Source: WTFV01 sp965200895
GTDB taxonomy: Bacteria; Acidobacteriota; Vicinamibacteria; Vicinamibacterales; UBA8438
Reading direction: 5' to 3'
DNA: 64,000 bases
Assembly (NCBI GenBank): GCA_965200895.1
Contig: CBDAVM010000001.1
Location: forward strand, 1,798,001-1,862,000
Shown: piece by piece, positions 43,253 through 51,674 of the stretch
Position numbering within the stretch: the first letter of the stretch is position 1
Layout: every line of letters starts with the position of its first letter
Program-made: the position numbers and the translations under genes
The notes under the pieces: generated by a model
Seen by the model: only the letters and a program-made list of their open reading frames with translations
What the model was told of the DNA's origin: nothing
Databases searched by the model: none

Positions 43253-45547
43253 TCAGGGTGCGCGGGCGGCTTGGGCTCCTCGTACCATCATCTGTAGTTG
43301 CACGCAGGCGCGCCACAGCACTTCGTTGCCCGGCAGCGGTCTACGCTTTGTCGGTCGCCAGCCGGCGATGCGCGCCAGCAGCATCACCCAGGCGCGGATG
43401 TCGGGCGGCAATGGCCGGTCTCGTTCGGCTGGCGGCAGCAGTCTTTCGGCCTGCACGACGGCTCCGATCACGCGCTTCTCGTCGTCGGTCAGGACCTGGG
43501 CTGCCGGCGTGTCGGGCGCGTCGCGCGCGTAGCCCCTGAGGGAGCACACCCGCCAGGCGGTGATGGCGTCGAAGGCCAGGCACTTGGCCAGCGCGTCGGC
43601 TTCCTGCAAGCGCCGGTCCTCGATGCGGGCGCCGCTCTTGAGCACCCGGAAATACTCTTCGATGCCCCAGCGGGTCTCATACCAGCCGACAATGCGCTCG
43701 GCCCATTCGGCCGTCGGGCCGCCTTCGCTCGACACCAGCAGCCATTCGAGCGGCTCGTGTCCCGGCGGCGGGTCGGTTTCGAGCACCCGCACCACCCAGG
43801 CCGTCAGCGGCGCCGCGTCGGTCTGGTCCTTGGGCGGCTGCACCTGCACCCGCCCGATGCGCAACTCGGTCCGCGCCGTGCGCGCCTCGCGCGCCCGCTT
43901 GCCGCCCTGCGAGTCGATGTGCACCGGCCGGTTGGTGCGCACCGGGGTCTCGAAGTCCGGCTGAGACGCCAGCGGCCGGAGCATCATCGCCCGCAACCGC
44001 TCGTCCCATACTTTCACCCGCCGCCGCCGGCTGGCGCAGGCCCGCACCACCAGCCCCGCTTCAGCCGCATGCTGCGCCTGCCACTGCAACAGCGCATGGA
44101 TGTCACTCTCGCGGTCGCCGACCACGACCACCCGCGTGCCCGGACACGCCCGCCCCAATTCGCGACCCTGGTCGAATCCCCGGAACCAGCGCCGGCTCTC
44201 CAATGCGCGCTCGGACGTGGGCGCGCCATCCGGCCGCGCCCACGTCTCCAGACCGCTCACCCCCAACGGCCGGCGCCCCTCGGTGAACGCCACCGCCGCG
44301 TGCACGAACAGACCCCGACCGCCGCCAGACCGTTCTCCCAGCGGCCCCAGCCCGGTCGTGCTGTCCCGAAGACCCGTGTAGTTGAGCGTCGTCGTGTCCT
44401 GCACCAGCAGCACCACCGACTCCGCACGGCTGCGCTCGACCAGCGCCTCCCGATGCGGTTGCAGAATGTCCGCGCTACTCACCGCTCCATTGTGCAGGAA
44501 ACGGTAGGCCGCCTGTTGCTCGGCGCTGCCGGCAAACACCGCCGGCAGAGGCGCACCAGGATGTTGCTCCCAGGCCGCACCCATCTGCGCCAGACGACGA
44601 CGCAGCCGACCGTCGGCCAGGTCCGAACGCGAATACTCGCACCGAGACCAACTGCCGGCGCCCGCAGCCTCCTCCCCCAACCCCGGAAACGAACCCAACT
44701 CCCTGGGCGCAGCCCGACGCAGCGTCTCCGCCCAGTCCGGGGCCAGGCCCCGAAGCCAGACATCCTTCGGCTCCACAGAAACCGATGACCCCGGAGGACG
44801 ACCCGCCGTACGGCCCACACACCGCCAGCCCGACGCCCGATAGCTCGTGCCACGACGAGACGACGCCACGCACGTCTCCACCAGAACCGGACGAACCCCG
44901 TGACACAATGCCCAGTCCGACGCCAAACGACCCACCGCACGGCCCAGAACCTGCGACGCCAAGTGCGGAACACGAACCCCGGGAAGCAGCAGGAATCGGT
45001 CGTTCAATACCACCTGACCAATCCGTGCCCCCCGCGTCCGAGCGTCCCAGCCCAGATGCGCGTCCCGAGGACCCAGACGAAGCGGAGCCGACACAAAGCT
45101 CAAAACACCCAACGCGCCCGCCGAAGAATCCACCAGATACGTCACCCGGCAGCCCGGAGCCCGACAACGGCCCAAAGGATGCGCAGCCGCCAGAAGTGCA
45201 CAACACCGCTGACGCGCAAGCGCCGTCTCCGCCAACCGCAGGTGAACCTCCCCCAACGACGACAGGCTGCCCGCAAACTCGGTCAGCGAAATCTCAGACC
45301 CGACCCCGACCACACAACCCACCGGCGGACCCGGCTGCGCCGACGGCAGAGGCAGGCCCAGCTCCGCCGCCAAGCCAGGCAAAGCCTTCCGCGCCGACGC
45401 CGAGCACAGCGACCCACGCGCGTTGCGCCACCCGTCGCGTTCGCAAAGACCACGGCTCAGCGCCGCACGCGACAACGACCCCCGAACCAACTCCTGCCGC
45501 AGCCAGCCCACCGTCTCCGGCTGCAACATCCGCAGGCCAACACGCAC
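43253..45547 (-). CDS. IS4-family Tn5-like transposase with N-terminal DUF4338 (DruA-like) domain
   Basis: A 764-residue transposase. Residues about 15-275 match DUF4338, the domain of the Druantia protein DruA: LRLGPRDAHLGWD, LNDRFLLLPGVRVPHLASQ, LGRAVGRL, RPVLVETCV and GTSYRASGW. From about 300 it is Tn5-like: an N-terminal helical part (EQQAAYRFLHNGAVSSADIL), D384 in VQDTTTLNY, D478 in VVGDRESD, WLLVSSE, and E630 in the Y623-R626-E630-K637 signature with Tn5 spacing. All three DDE acids are present, so it should be active. The start is GTG 45547 or ATG 45529. It cuts and joins DNA at the IS ends; what the N-terminal domain adds is unknown. Confidence 0.93.
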   Translation of the reverse strand: MRVGLRMLQPETVGWLRQELVRGSLSRAALSRGLCERDGWRNARGSLCSASARKALPGLAAELGLPLPSAQPGPPVGCVVGVGSEISLTEFAGSLSSLGEVHLRLAETALARQRCCALLAAAHPLGRCRAPGCRVTYLVDSSAGALGVLSFVSAPLRLGPRDAHLGWDARTRGARIGQVVLNDRFLLLPGVRVPHLASQVLGRAVGRLASDWALCHGVRPVLVETCVASSRRGTSYRASGWRCVGRTAGRPPGSSVSVEPKDVWLRGLAPDWAETLRRAAPRELGSFPGLGEEAAGAGSWSRCEYSRSDLADGRLRRRLAQMGAAWEQHPGAPLPAVFAGSAEQQAAYRFLHNGAVSSADILQPHREALVERSRAESVVLLVQDTTTLNYTGLRDSTTGLGPLGERSGGGRGLFVHAAVAFTEGRRPLGVSGLETWARPDGAPTSERALESRRWFRGFDQGRELGRACPGTRVVVVGDRESDIHALLQWQAQHAAEAGLVVRACASRRRRVKVWDERLRAMMLRPLASQPDFETPVRTNRPVHIDSQGGKRAREARTARTELRIGRVQVQPPKDQTDAAPLTAWVVRVLETDPPPGHEPLEWLLVSSEGGPTAEWAERIVGWYETRWGIEEYFRVLKSGARIEDRRLQEADALAKCLAFDAITAWRVCSLRGYARDAPDTPAAQVLTDDEKRVIGAVVQAERLLPPAERDRPLPPDIRAWVMLLARIAGWRPTKRRPLPGNEVLWRACVQLQMMVRGAQAARAP

Positions 45548-45553
45548 AGAAAC

Positions 45554-45582
45554 CTTCTACACTGAGCCACGGCCTGTGTCAA
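45554..45582 (-). promoter_or_regulatory. Transposase promoter with -35 inside the inverted repeat
   Basis: On the minus strand TTGACA (45582-45577), a 17-bp spacer, then TAGAAG (45559-45554), 6 nt before GTG 45547. In copy 1 the matching -35 is changed to TTGCCA and the -10 to TAAAAG. Confidence 0.5.
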
Positions 45583-45599
45583 CTGTGATTGAGCGCTAG

Positions 45600-45609
45600 G
45601 TCCAGCGAC
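45600..45609. repeat. Target-site duplication, right side of IS copy 2
   Basis: GTCCAGCGAC directly follows the right IS terminus and matches 43169-43178. Confidence 0.9.
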
Positions 45610-48458
45610 CGCGACAGCGTGTACGAGACCGAGAACTCCAGGCCGCCCGTGAACCGCCGGTTCACCTGCGTCTGCAGCGCATCGTACCGTGACCGCCCGG
45701 CGTTCTCCGTCATGATGATGCTGGCGTAGCCCGGGTAGGGGCGCATGAAGTTGTCGGGCAGGGGACGGCCGGTGGTCGGGTCCTGGTTCTGGGGCAGGAA
45801 CCGGGCGCCGCGCACGATGGTGTTCTCGTCCCAGAGCTGCGGCAGGTTGCTGCCCCGCGTCCCGACATAGGCGATGTCGAGCACCGTCTGCCAGCCGATC
45901 TCGGTCTGGACGCCGCCCGTGAAGCTGTAGAGCGTCGGCGCCTGGTGATCGGTGACCACGCCGTAGACCGTGCCGGTGGGGTAGACGATGCCGCCGGTGC
46001 CGGCCAGCACGCCCTGGCGGATCGTCTCCCAGTTGTACATCGTGTTGTACCAGACCTGCGGTGTGGCGACCAGCGGCGGGTTGAGCGCCTGCCGCCAACT
46101 GAGCGCGCCGGCCTGCTGCGTATTGTGGAAGACGCCGAAGTTGGCCCGGATCGCGGTCCGGCCGTTGCCGAACACGTCGTAGGCGAAGCCGACGCGCGGC
46201 TCGAGCAGCAGCGCCGGCAGGTCCTGGAACGGCGCCGGCACCTGCGAATCGTCGTGGCGCACCATGCCGTTGTCGCGCACGGATCCGGGCACGAGGGCGC
46301 CGATGACCACCTCGGGCTGGATGTCGGTCGGATCGTTCGGGTTCATCGCCATCCGCACGCCGTTGACCATCGTCGGCACATAGAGCAGCGCGGCGTTCGC
46401 GTGGTCGAAGCGGGACGGCAGGAACGAGGCCGAGGGGTTCGCCTGCTCGAACACCGTGTAGCGGCTGAAGCGCATTCCGATGTCGAGGGTCAGGCGGTCG
46501 ACCGGCTGCCACTTGTCCTGGATGAACCCATTGCCGATCCACTGGCTCGCGCGCTGCCCCAGCCGCGCCGTGTTCTCCTGGTACGAGCGGAACGCCCCGA
46601 TCAGGGCGTTGGCGTACGGGTGGCCGGTGTCGAACGGGTTCGACGGATCGCGGGCGAAGTCGTAGCGCCCCGAGAACGCGCTGGCGCCCTTGCCCTCGAT
46701 GTTGGTCAGGTGCTCGACGTACATGCCGACCTTGAAGTTGTGGCGCCCCGTGGTCCACGACAGCCCGTTGTAGAAGTTGAACAGGTCGTCGTTGCCGTAG
46801 TTGATGAAGCGCGAATCCCAGGTCGGGTTCGCCGGGTTGGGGATCGGCGCGCCGAACGTCATCGCCGGGATCACCCCGTACAGGTTGTTGTTCGGGTACC
46901 ACTGCGCGAGCGTGTACGGCACCACGCCCTGCGTGTTGGCCCCGTCCCCTCCGTTGTCGCGGCCGTCGTCGCCGGGGAAGGCGGTGTGCGAGTCGACGCG
47001 CCGGTTCCGGTTGATGTCGAACGAGTCGGCCCACGGGTTGTGCTCGGACGAGTGGCGCCAGCCGAAGTTGAACTCGTTCACCATGTTGTCGCCGATGACG
47101 CGGGTGTAGTTCACCGAGATGGCGTAGTCGTTGTAGGTGAACGTCCGCTCCAGGCTCTCCCAGCCGCCCCGCCAGGAGCTGGTCGGCTGCAGCCAGTGCG
47201 AGAAGCGGGCGTAGATCGCGTCGTTCGCGGTCGGCCGCACGTCGAAGCGGGTGACGTTGTTGATCCGGGGGGCGCGCTGCTGCCCCTGGAACTGGTAGTT
47301 GTAGTTCGACTGCCCGTCGACGTTCGGATCCGGGAACCAGTTCAGCAACGCCTGCCCGTGCGAGTTGATCCGGTCCGCGGGGACGACATTGCCCGGGAAC
47401 GGCATGCCGGTCCGCGGATCGATCACCGGGATCAGGTTCCCCGACTGGTCGAAGCTCCGCGAGAAGTCGCCCATCCGCTCCGCCAGGCTCGGCACCGTCA
47501 GTTGGGAGAGGCTCTGCGGCGTGCGCACCCCCCACTGCTCGTAGCTGTAGAAGAGGAACACCTTGTCCCGCACGATGGGGCCGCCGGCGTTGGCGCCGAG
47601 CGTCCAGTAGCGGTATTCCGGCTTGGGGATGCCCGCCTGCTTGTCGAAGTGGTTCTCGCTACGGAACTGCTCGCTGCGGCCGTACGTGTAGGCCGTGCCG
47701 GAGAAGTCGTTCGTCCCCGCCTTGGTGACGAGGTTGATCTGCGCGCCGCCGTTGCGTCCCGTGTCGGCGGTGAAGTTGGTGAGCTGGACGTTCACCTCGC
47801 CGACCGCGTCCGGGTTCATCGAGTGGCTGGAGACCTCCGGCAGGCCGATGTCGTTGCCGGGGATGCCGTCGATGGTCACCGTGCTCCAGCCCTGGCGCGT
47901 GCCGCCGACGTTGGGCAGCCACGAGCCGATGACGATCTCGCCGATCGCGTCCGGGTCGGGCTGGTAGCCGACGCCGGGGAGGATCCGAAGCATCGACGTG
48001 ACGTCGCGGCCGCGCACCGTGATGGCGTCTATCGTCTCCTCCGTGATCAGGGCCGAGCGGTCGGAGCTGATCGTCTCGACGATGCGTTGCGCGGTGACCT
48101 GGACGGTCTCCTCCAGGGCGGCGATCGACAGCTCCACGGTGCCGACGTTGTACTGCTGGTTGGTCGACAACTGGGCGCCGGTCAGCTCGTAGGACGCGAA
48201 CCCCGGCAGCTCGATGCGCACCGTGTACGGTCCCGGCTGGACCGCTGCGAAGTTGAACGCGCCCACCTCGTTGGTCACCGTGTTGCGGAGTGCGCCGGTC
48301 TCCTCCTGCAACAGGGTGACCGTTGCGCCCGGCAGGACCAGTCCGCCATCGTCGATGACGTTGCCGGAGAATCCGCCGGTGGTGGTCTGCGCGTTCGCGC
48401 CGGGCGCCCCGCTCAGGGCGAGCAGGGCCACGAACAGGAGCCGTGACGTAATTCTCAT
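45600..48458 (-). pseudogene. N-terminal piece of the IS-split Oar-like TonB receptor
   Basis: It codes an outer-membrane receptor: signal peptide (ending GANAQ), a carboxypeptidase-regulatory Ig-like domain (VIDDGGLVLPGATVTLLQ, GPYTVRIELPGFASY), a plug (TIDGIPGNDIGLPEV, NGGAQINLVTKAGTN) and most of the beta barrel. AGGAGG stands 8 nt before ATG 48458. The frame runs through the IS boundary and stops soon inside it (RSLD, then LALNHS and stop). Such receptors import oligomers or peptides; this copy lost its last strands and is probably inactive. Confidence 0.94.
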
Positions 48459-49158
48459 TCGATGTCCTCCTGAGAAAACGATCGGTCCCGCCGCACGGAT
48501 GCCGGGTTGCCCCGGCAGATGGAAACTCCTCACTGGACCACAGCCCGAGTGATCTGTCAACGGCTGAAATCTTCCCGCTGCTCTCCTTCGAGCGCCTCTC
48601 CGACGTCCGGGACGAGGAGTACCGGAGGGCCCCCTCGACGAAACCGGCGGACGACGGCCAGCGGTCCCGGCCGGGTCCGTCGGTCAGCGAGCCGCGCGGC
48701 GAGCAGTGCGGCGGCTTCGGCCGGGCCCCGTCCGGGCTGGATGGCGTAGACGGTGACGTTCGGCGTGGCGGCGGACAGGCCGGCGGCAACGGCGCATCGT
48801 GGTGCTCAGCGACGTGTGTCGGGCAGCGGCGCCGCGCCTTCACGCCGTGTCTGCACCCTGGCGGCGACCGGGCTTCTTCGGAAGCGGCTTGCAGCCATTC
48901 GAGCAACGGGGCGGCCTGCCTTGTATCGGCATCGCCGCCCGGACTCTCAGTGCTGCGTCGGGCAACAGGGAATGGGGGGGACGGACAGCAGCAGCCGCGC
49001 GCGTTCTTGCGGCCCGTGCGGCCGTGCCCGCCGCCGGCGCTCGTACCTGCCGGCACCGCGGTCAGTCCGCGGATCGCTCCCGGTCCCGGCCCCGCACGTC
49101 TCCCCCTCAACCAAAGCCCGAAGAGCTGACACCGTCAACCCAGGTGTCACACGACCCA
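48459..49158. other. 700-bp spacer upstream of the TonB receptor
   Basis: Apart from a possible gene tail at 48557-48790 I see no gene. A TTGACA at 48557-48562 (minus strand) could be a -35 for the receptor gene, but its matching -10 is weak. Several frames are open through it with low-complexity, Arg-rich translations. Confidence 0.5.
48557..48790 (-). pseudogene. Possible truncated gene tail of unknown function
   Basis: One minus-strand frame reads like protein for about 75 residues (ATPNVTVYAIQPGRGPAEAA, then PPVLLVPDVGEALEGEQRED) and ends at a TGA at 48557-48559. Nothing upstream in that frame extends it sensibly. I do not recognise a family. Confidence 0.3.
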
Positions 49159-50082
49159 TCAGTTGAGATTCGCGACGCGCCGACGCAGCGCCTTGATGTG
49201 CTCCCAGATCTCCTTGCGCTCGTCGCCCCCGGAATCGGCGTCGGTTGCCTCGGCGTCTCCGGTCGTCGCGCGTGACGAGAACCGCAGGTACGCTTCCAGG
49301 TCCCGCAGCGCGGCAGGGTAGTCGTTCAGGTGGTAGGCCAGCAGCCCGCGGTCGCGCAGCTCGGTCGTGGCGGAGGGATCGAGGGCCAGCAGCAGCTCGG
49401 TGATCGCGTGCGCCTGGGGGAACGAGCGCATGCGGACGTAGATGCGCTTCAGGTTGACGAGCATGCGGACGATGATCTCCGGCTTGGTGGCTCGCACCAG
49501 CATGCGGCGGTCGAACGGGACCTCGTCACCCGCGTGTGATCGCAGCAGTTTCCGGCAGTCGAGCTCCGAGAGTATGGCGCCGCCGTGGAAGGGGTCGACG
49601 ATCAGCGGTCCGCAGTCGGCGGGCCGGGCGGCCGGACTGTCCGGAGCGCCCGGATGGACGCTCAACAGGAAGTGACCGGGGAAATTCACGCCGTCGATCC
49701 GGAGGCCGGCCCGGCGCGATACCTCGATGTAGACGAGGGCGAGCGTGATCGGGATGCCGGTGCGTCTGTCGAGGACGTTGTTCAGGAAGCTGTTCCGGGG
49801 GGCGTCGTAGTCCTTGCGGTTGCCGGCGAATCCCTGTTCCTTGAACAGGTAGGTGCTGATTCCCGTGATGCGATGCAGCACGTCCGCGTCGTCGCCGAGC
49901 GCGGTGAGCCGGTCTGCCGCCACCGCCCCCATCCGGTCGAGGACCCGCAGGTACCGCGAGGCGTCGAGTTGCGGATACTCGATGCGGGCGATCGCCAGTG
50001 CCGCGGGCGCCAAGTCCGGCGAGGGCGCCTTGGCGACCTCGGCGAACCGCCGGATGAACTCCGCAGAAACCACGCTCGTCAC
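49159..50082 (-). CDS. SirB1/transglutaminase-like protein with TPR tail
   Basis: A 307-residue protein of the SirB1 group. The transglutaminase-like part shows YLFKEQGFAGNRKDYDAPRN, NSFLNNVLDRRTGIPITLAL and NFPGHFLLSV, where the usual Cys of active enzymes is not evident and GHF carries the His. The C-terminal 80 residues are TPR-like (LLALDPSATTELRDRGLLAY, YPAALRDLEAYL). GTG 50082 overlaps the HAD stop by 4 bp. The role is unclear. Confidence 0.85.
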   Translation of the reverse strand: MTSVVSAEFIRRFAEVAKAPSPDLAPAALAIARIEYPQLDASRYLRVLDRMGAVAADRLTALGDDADVLHRITGISTYLFKEQGFAGNRKDYDAPRNSFLNNVLDRRTGIPITLALVYIEVSRRAGLRIDGVNFPGHFLLSVHPGAPDSPAARPADCGPLIVDPFHGGAILSELDCRKLLRSHAGDEVPFDRRMLVRATKPEIIVRMLVNLKRIYVRMRSFPQAHAITELLLALDPSATTELRDRGLLAYHLNDYPAALRDLEAYLRFSSRATTGDAEATDADSGGDERKEIWEHIKALRRRVANLN

Positions 50083-50861
50083 AGGTTTCCATTGTGCATC
50101 GGCGGCGTCCGTACGTCGACCTGCGAACCCGCCCGGCCGTGCAGGGCGGCCAGCGAGCGGGGATCGATGTCGGCCAGCCCCGGGACGATGGCCGCCGCGC
50201 CCGGCAGCTCGGCGGAGGCGTAGGTCGTCGTGACGCCGATGCAGGGCAGTCCGGCCGCGACGGCCGCTTCGATGCCCCAGCGCGAGTCCTCGATCGCGAC
50301 GAAGCTGGACGCGGCCGGGGTGCGGCCGAGCGCTGCGCTCAGCAGTTCCACCGCCCGGGTATAACCGTCCGGTGCCGGCTTGGCGCGTTCGATGTCGTCG
50401 GCGGCGACGATCGCCGAGAAGTGCGAGCGGAGTCCGGCGGCTCGCAGAATGTCCTCGATCTCCTGGTGGAGGGCGCCGGAGGCAATTCCCAGGACGAGCT
50501 CTGCAGCGAGGCGTTCGATGCACGCGGGGGCATCCGGAAACACGACGTCGCCGCTGTCGACCAGCTCCGAGAACCGCCGTCCCTTGACCTCGATCAGGCG
50601 CTGCAGCTCGCCGGGAGCGAGCTGCAGCCCGCGGTCGGCCGCGATGTGGGTGAACACGCCGACGTCATCGAATCCCAGATAACGGTTCGCGTAGTCGTCC
50701 TTCGACAGGCTCAGCCCGCGGTCCCGCAGGACATCCTGATACGCCTGCAGGTGCAGGCGCTCGGTATCGGCGATGACGCCGTCGAAGTCGAAGACGACGC
50801 CGAGCAGCGGCTCGACGGACGCGATCCGCGGGTCGGGATTCCGGCCTTCGTTCGGGATCAT
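50079..50861 (-). CDS. HAD-family phosphatase, beta-phosphoglucomutase-like
   Basis: A 260-residue HAD hydrolase. GVVFDFDGVIADTERLH near 21-37 holds the two catalytic Asp residues; LGIASGAL is motif II; the Lys is in ERAKPAPDGY and the last acids in VAIEDSRWGIEAA. The helical cap fits phosphatases and phosphosugar mutases. ATG 50861 overlaps the previous stop (ATGA). The substrate is unknown. Confidence 0.9.
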   Translation of the reverse strand: MIPNEGRNPDPRIASVEPLLGVVFDFDGVIADTERLHLQAYQDVLRDRGLSLSKDDYANRYLGFDDVGVFTHIAADRGLQLAPGELQRLIEVKGRRFSELVDSGDVVFPDAPACIERLAAELVLGIASGALHQEIEDILRAAGLRSHFSAIVAADDIERAKPAPDGYTRAVELLSAALGRTPAASSFVAIEDSRWGIEAAVAAGLPCIGVTTTYASAELPGAAAIVPGLADIDPRSLAALHGRAGSQVDVRTPPMHNGNL

Positions 50862-51577
50862 GGCCCCGGCGCTTCGGCCGGCGGTTCCGGAGCGAAGATC
50901 GGCAGCCGGCGTTCGTCCTCGGGCGGCAGCTTCTCGCCGGCGCGAATCGCGGTCGGGAGCCGGTTCTCGGGAGGAGGAAACGGGCAGTCGTACTGTTCGT
51001 CGAAGTAGCACGTCGGGTGGTAGGCGCGGTTGAAATCGAGGTCGTAGACGCCGGTCGGGCTGAATGGCAGATCGATGTAGCGCCCGGCCGGATAGGTTTC
51101 CTCGCGGCTGGTGTCGTCGCGGAAGGGCACGAACAGGCCTTCTTCCTCCGAGAGGAGCGCGGTCAGCCGATGCGATTCCCCGTGCAGCACGAACTCCAGG
51201 TGTCCGATGCGCTGCATGCGTCGAAACTGCCCGGTGGACGTGGGGATGTCGTAGATCGGCTGGTCGTCGGCGATGTCGAGCCGGGCGGGTATGCGGTACG
51301 ACAGGTCCGGCTCGTAGTAGCGCAGCGGCACCATCCACGAGCGTCGGTCGAGCGGCACGAAGGACCCGGGGTCGCTCGTCAGGAACTCGTCCTTGTAGGC
51401 GCGGGCCTCGAGAAGCTGTTCCAGGTAGTTGCTCTCGTCCGGTTCCGACGGCCCGCAGGCGGCCGCCAGGAGGAGCGAGCCGAGCAGCATCCCGGTGGCG
51501 AAGCGCCACGTCCGCACGACCGCCGCGCAGGCATCAATACGTCTGTTCACAGGCACCCGTCCTCGTCGCGCCGCCAC
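50858..51577 (-). CDS. DUF1684 lipoprotein
   Basis: A 239-residue DUF1684 protein. A helix ending LLAAACGPSEPDE forms the lipobox, so it is likely an anchored periplasmic protein. The family marks are VPLDRRSWMVPLRYYEPD, YIDLPFSPTGVYDLDFNRAY, HPTCYFDEQYDCPFPPPENR and IRAGEK. GTG 51577 is chosen because TATATT lies 6 nt before it; GTG 51550 is the alternative. It leads a three-gene, overlapping set with the HAD and SirB1 genes. No biochemical function is known for this family. Confidence 0.85.
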   Translation of the reverse strand: MAARRGRVPVNRRIDACAAVVRTWRFATGMLLGSLLLAAACGPSEPDESNYLEQLLEARAYKDEFLTSDPGSFVPLDRRSWMVPLRYYEPDLSYRIPARLDIADDQPIYDIPTSTGQFRRMQRIGHLEFVLHGESHRLTALLSEEEGLFVPFRDDTSREETYPAGRYIDLPFSPTGVYDLDFNRAYHPTCYFDEQYDCPFPPPENRLPTAIRAGEKLPPEDERRLPIFAPEPPAEAPGP

Positions 51578-51583
51578 CCCGTA

Positions 51584-51589
51584 AATATA
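51584..51589 (-). promoter_or_regulatory. -10 box of the DUF1684 operon, leaderless start
   Basis: TATATT lies 6 nt before GTG 51577 on the minus strand. Confidence 0.5.
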
Positions 51590-51674
51590 TTCCCAATGTC
51601 GGACACCCGGGTCAACCCGGACGGCCCGTCCCGCCACCGCCGAAAACGCCGATCCGGCGAGGCGTTTCGGGGCG

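Larger units (their letters stand above)
43179..45599 (-). mobile_element. IS4/Tn5-like insertion sequence, copy 2 (intact)
   Basis: A 2,421-bp element with inverted ends CTAGCGCTACATCACGGTTG (43179 on) and, read inward from 45599, CTAGCGCTCAATCACAGTTG; about 27 bp match with few changes. It is flanked by a 10-bp duplication and holds one transposase gene on the minus strand. It splits a TonB receptor gene with no other loss. It differs from copy 1 by a handful of bases, so the two separated recently. The 10-11 bp duplications fit the IS4 family. Confidence 0.97.

Noticed and set aside
43253..45547. A Druantia defence operon
   Set aside because: Only a DUF4338 domain is present, fused to a transposase; no DruB-E or helicase gene is near, so this is a mobile element.
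44785..45588. Long plus-strand frame in the IS (also 4744-5547 in copy 1), Pro/Thr-rich
   Set aside because: It is antisense to the transposase, of very biased composition, and kept in both copies only because the copies are nearly identical.
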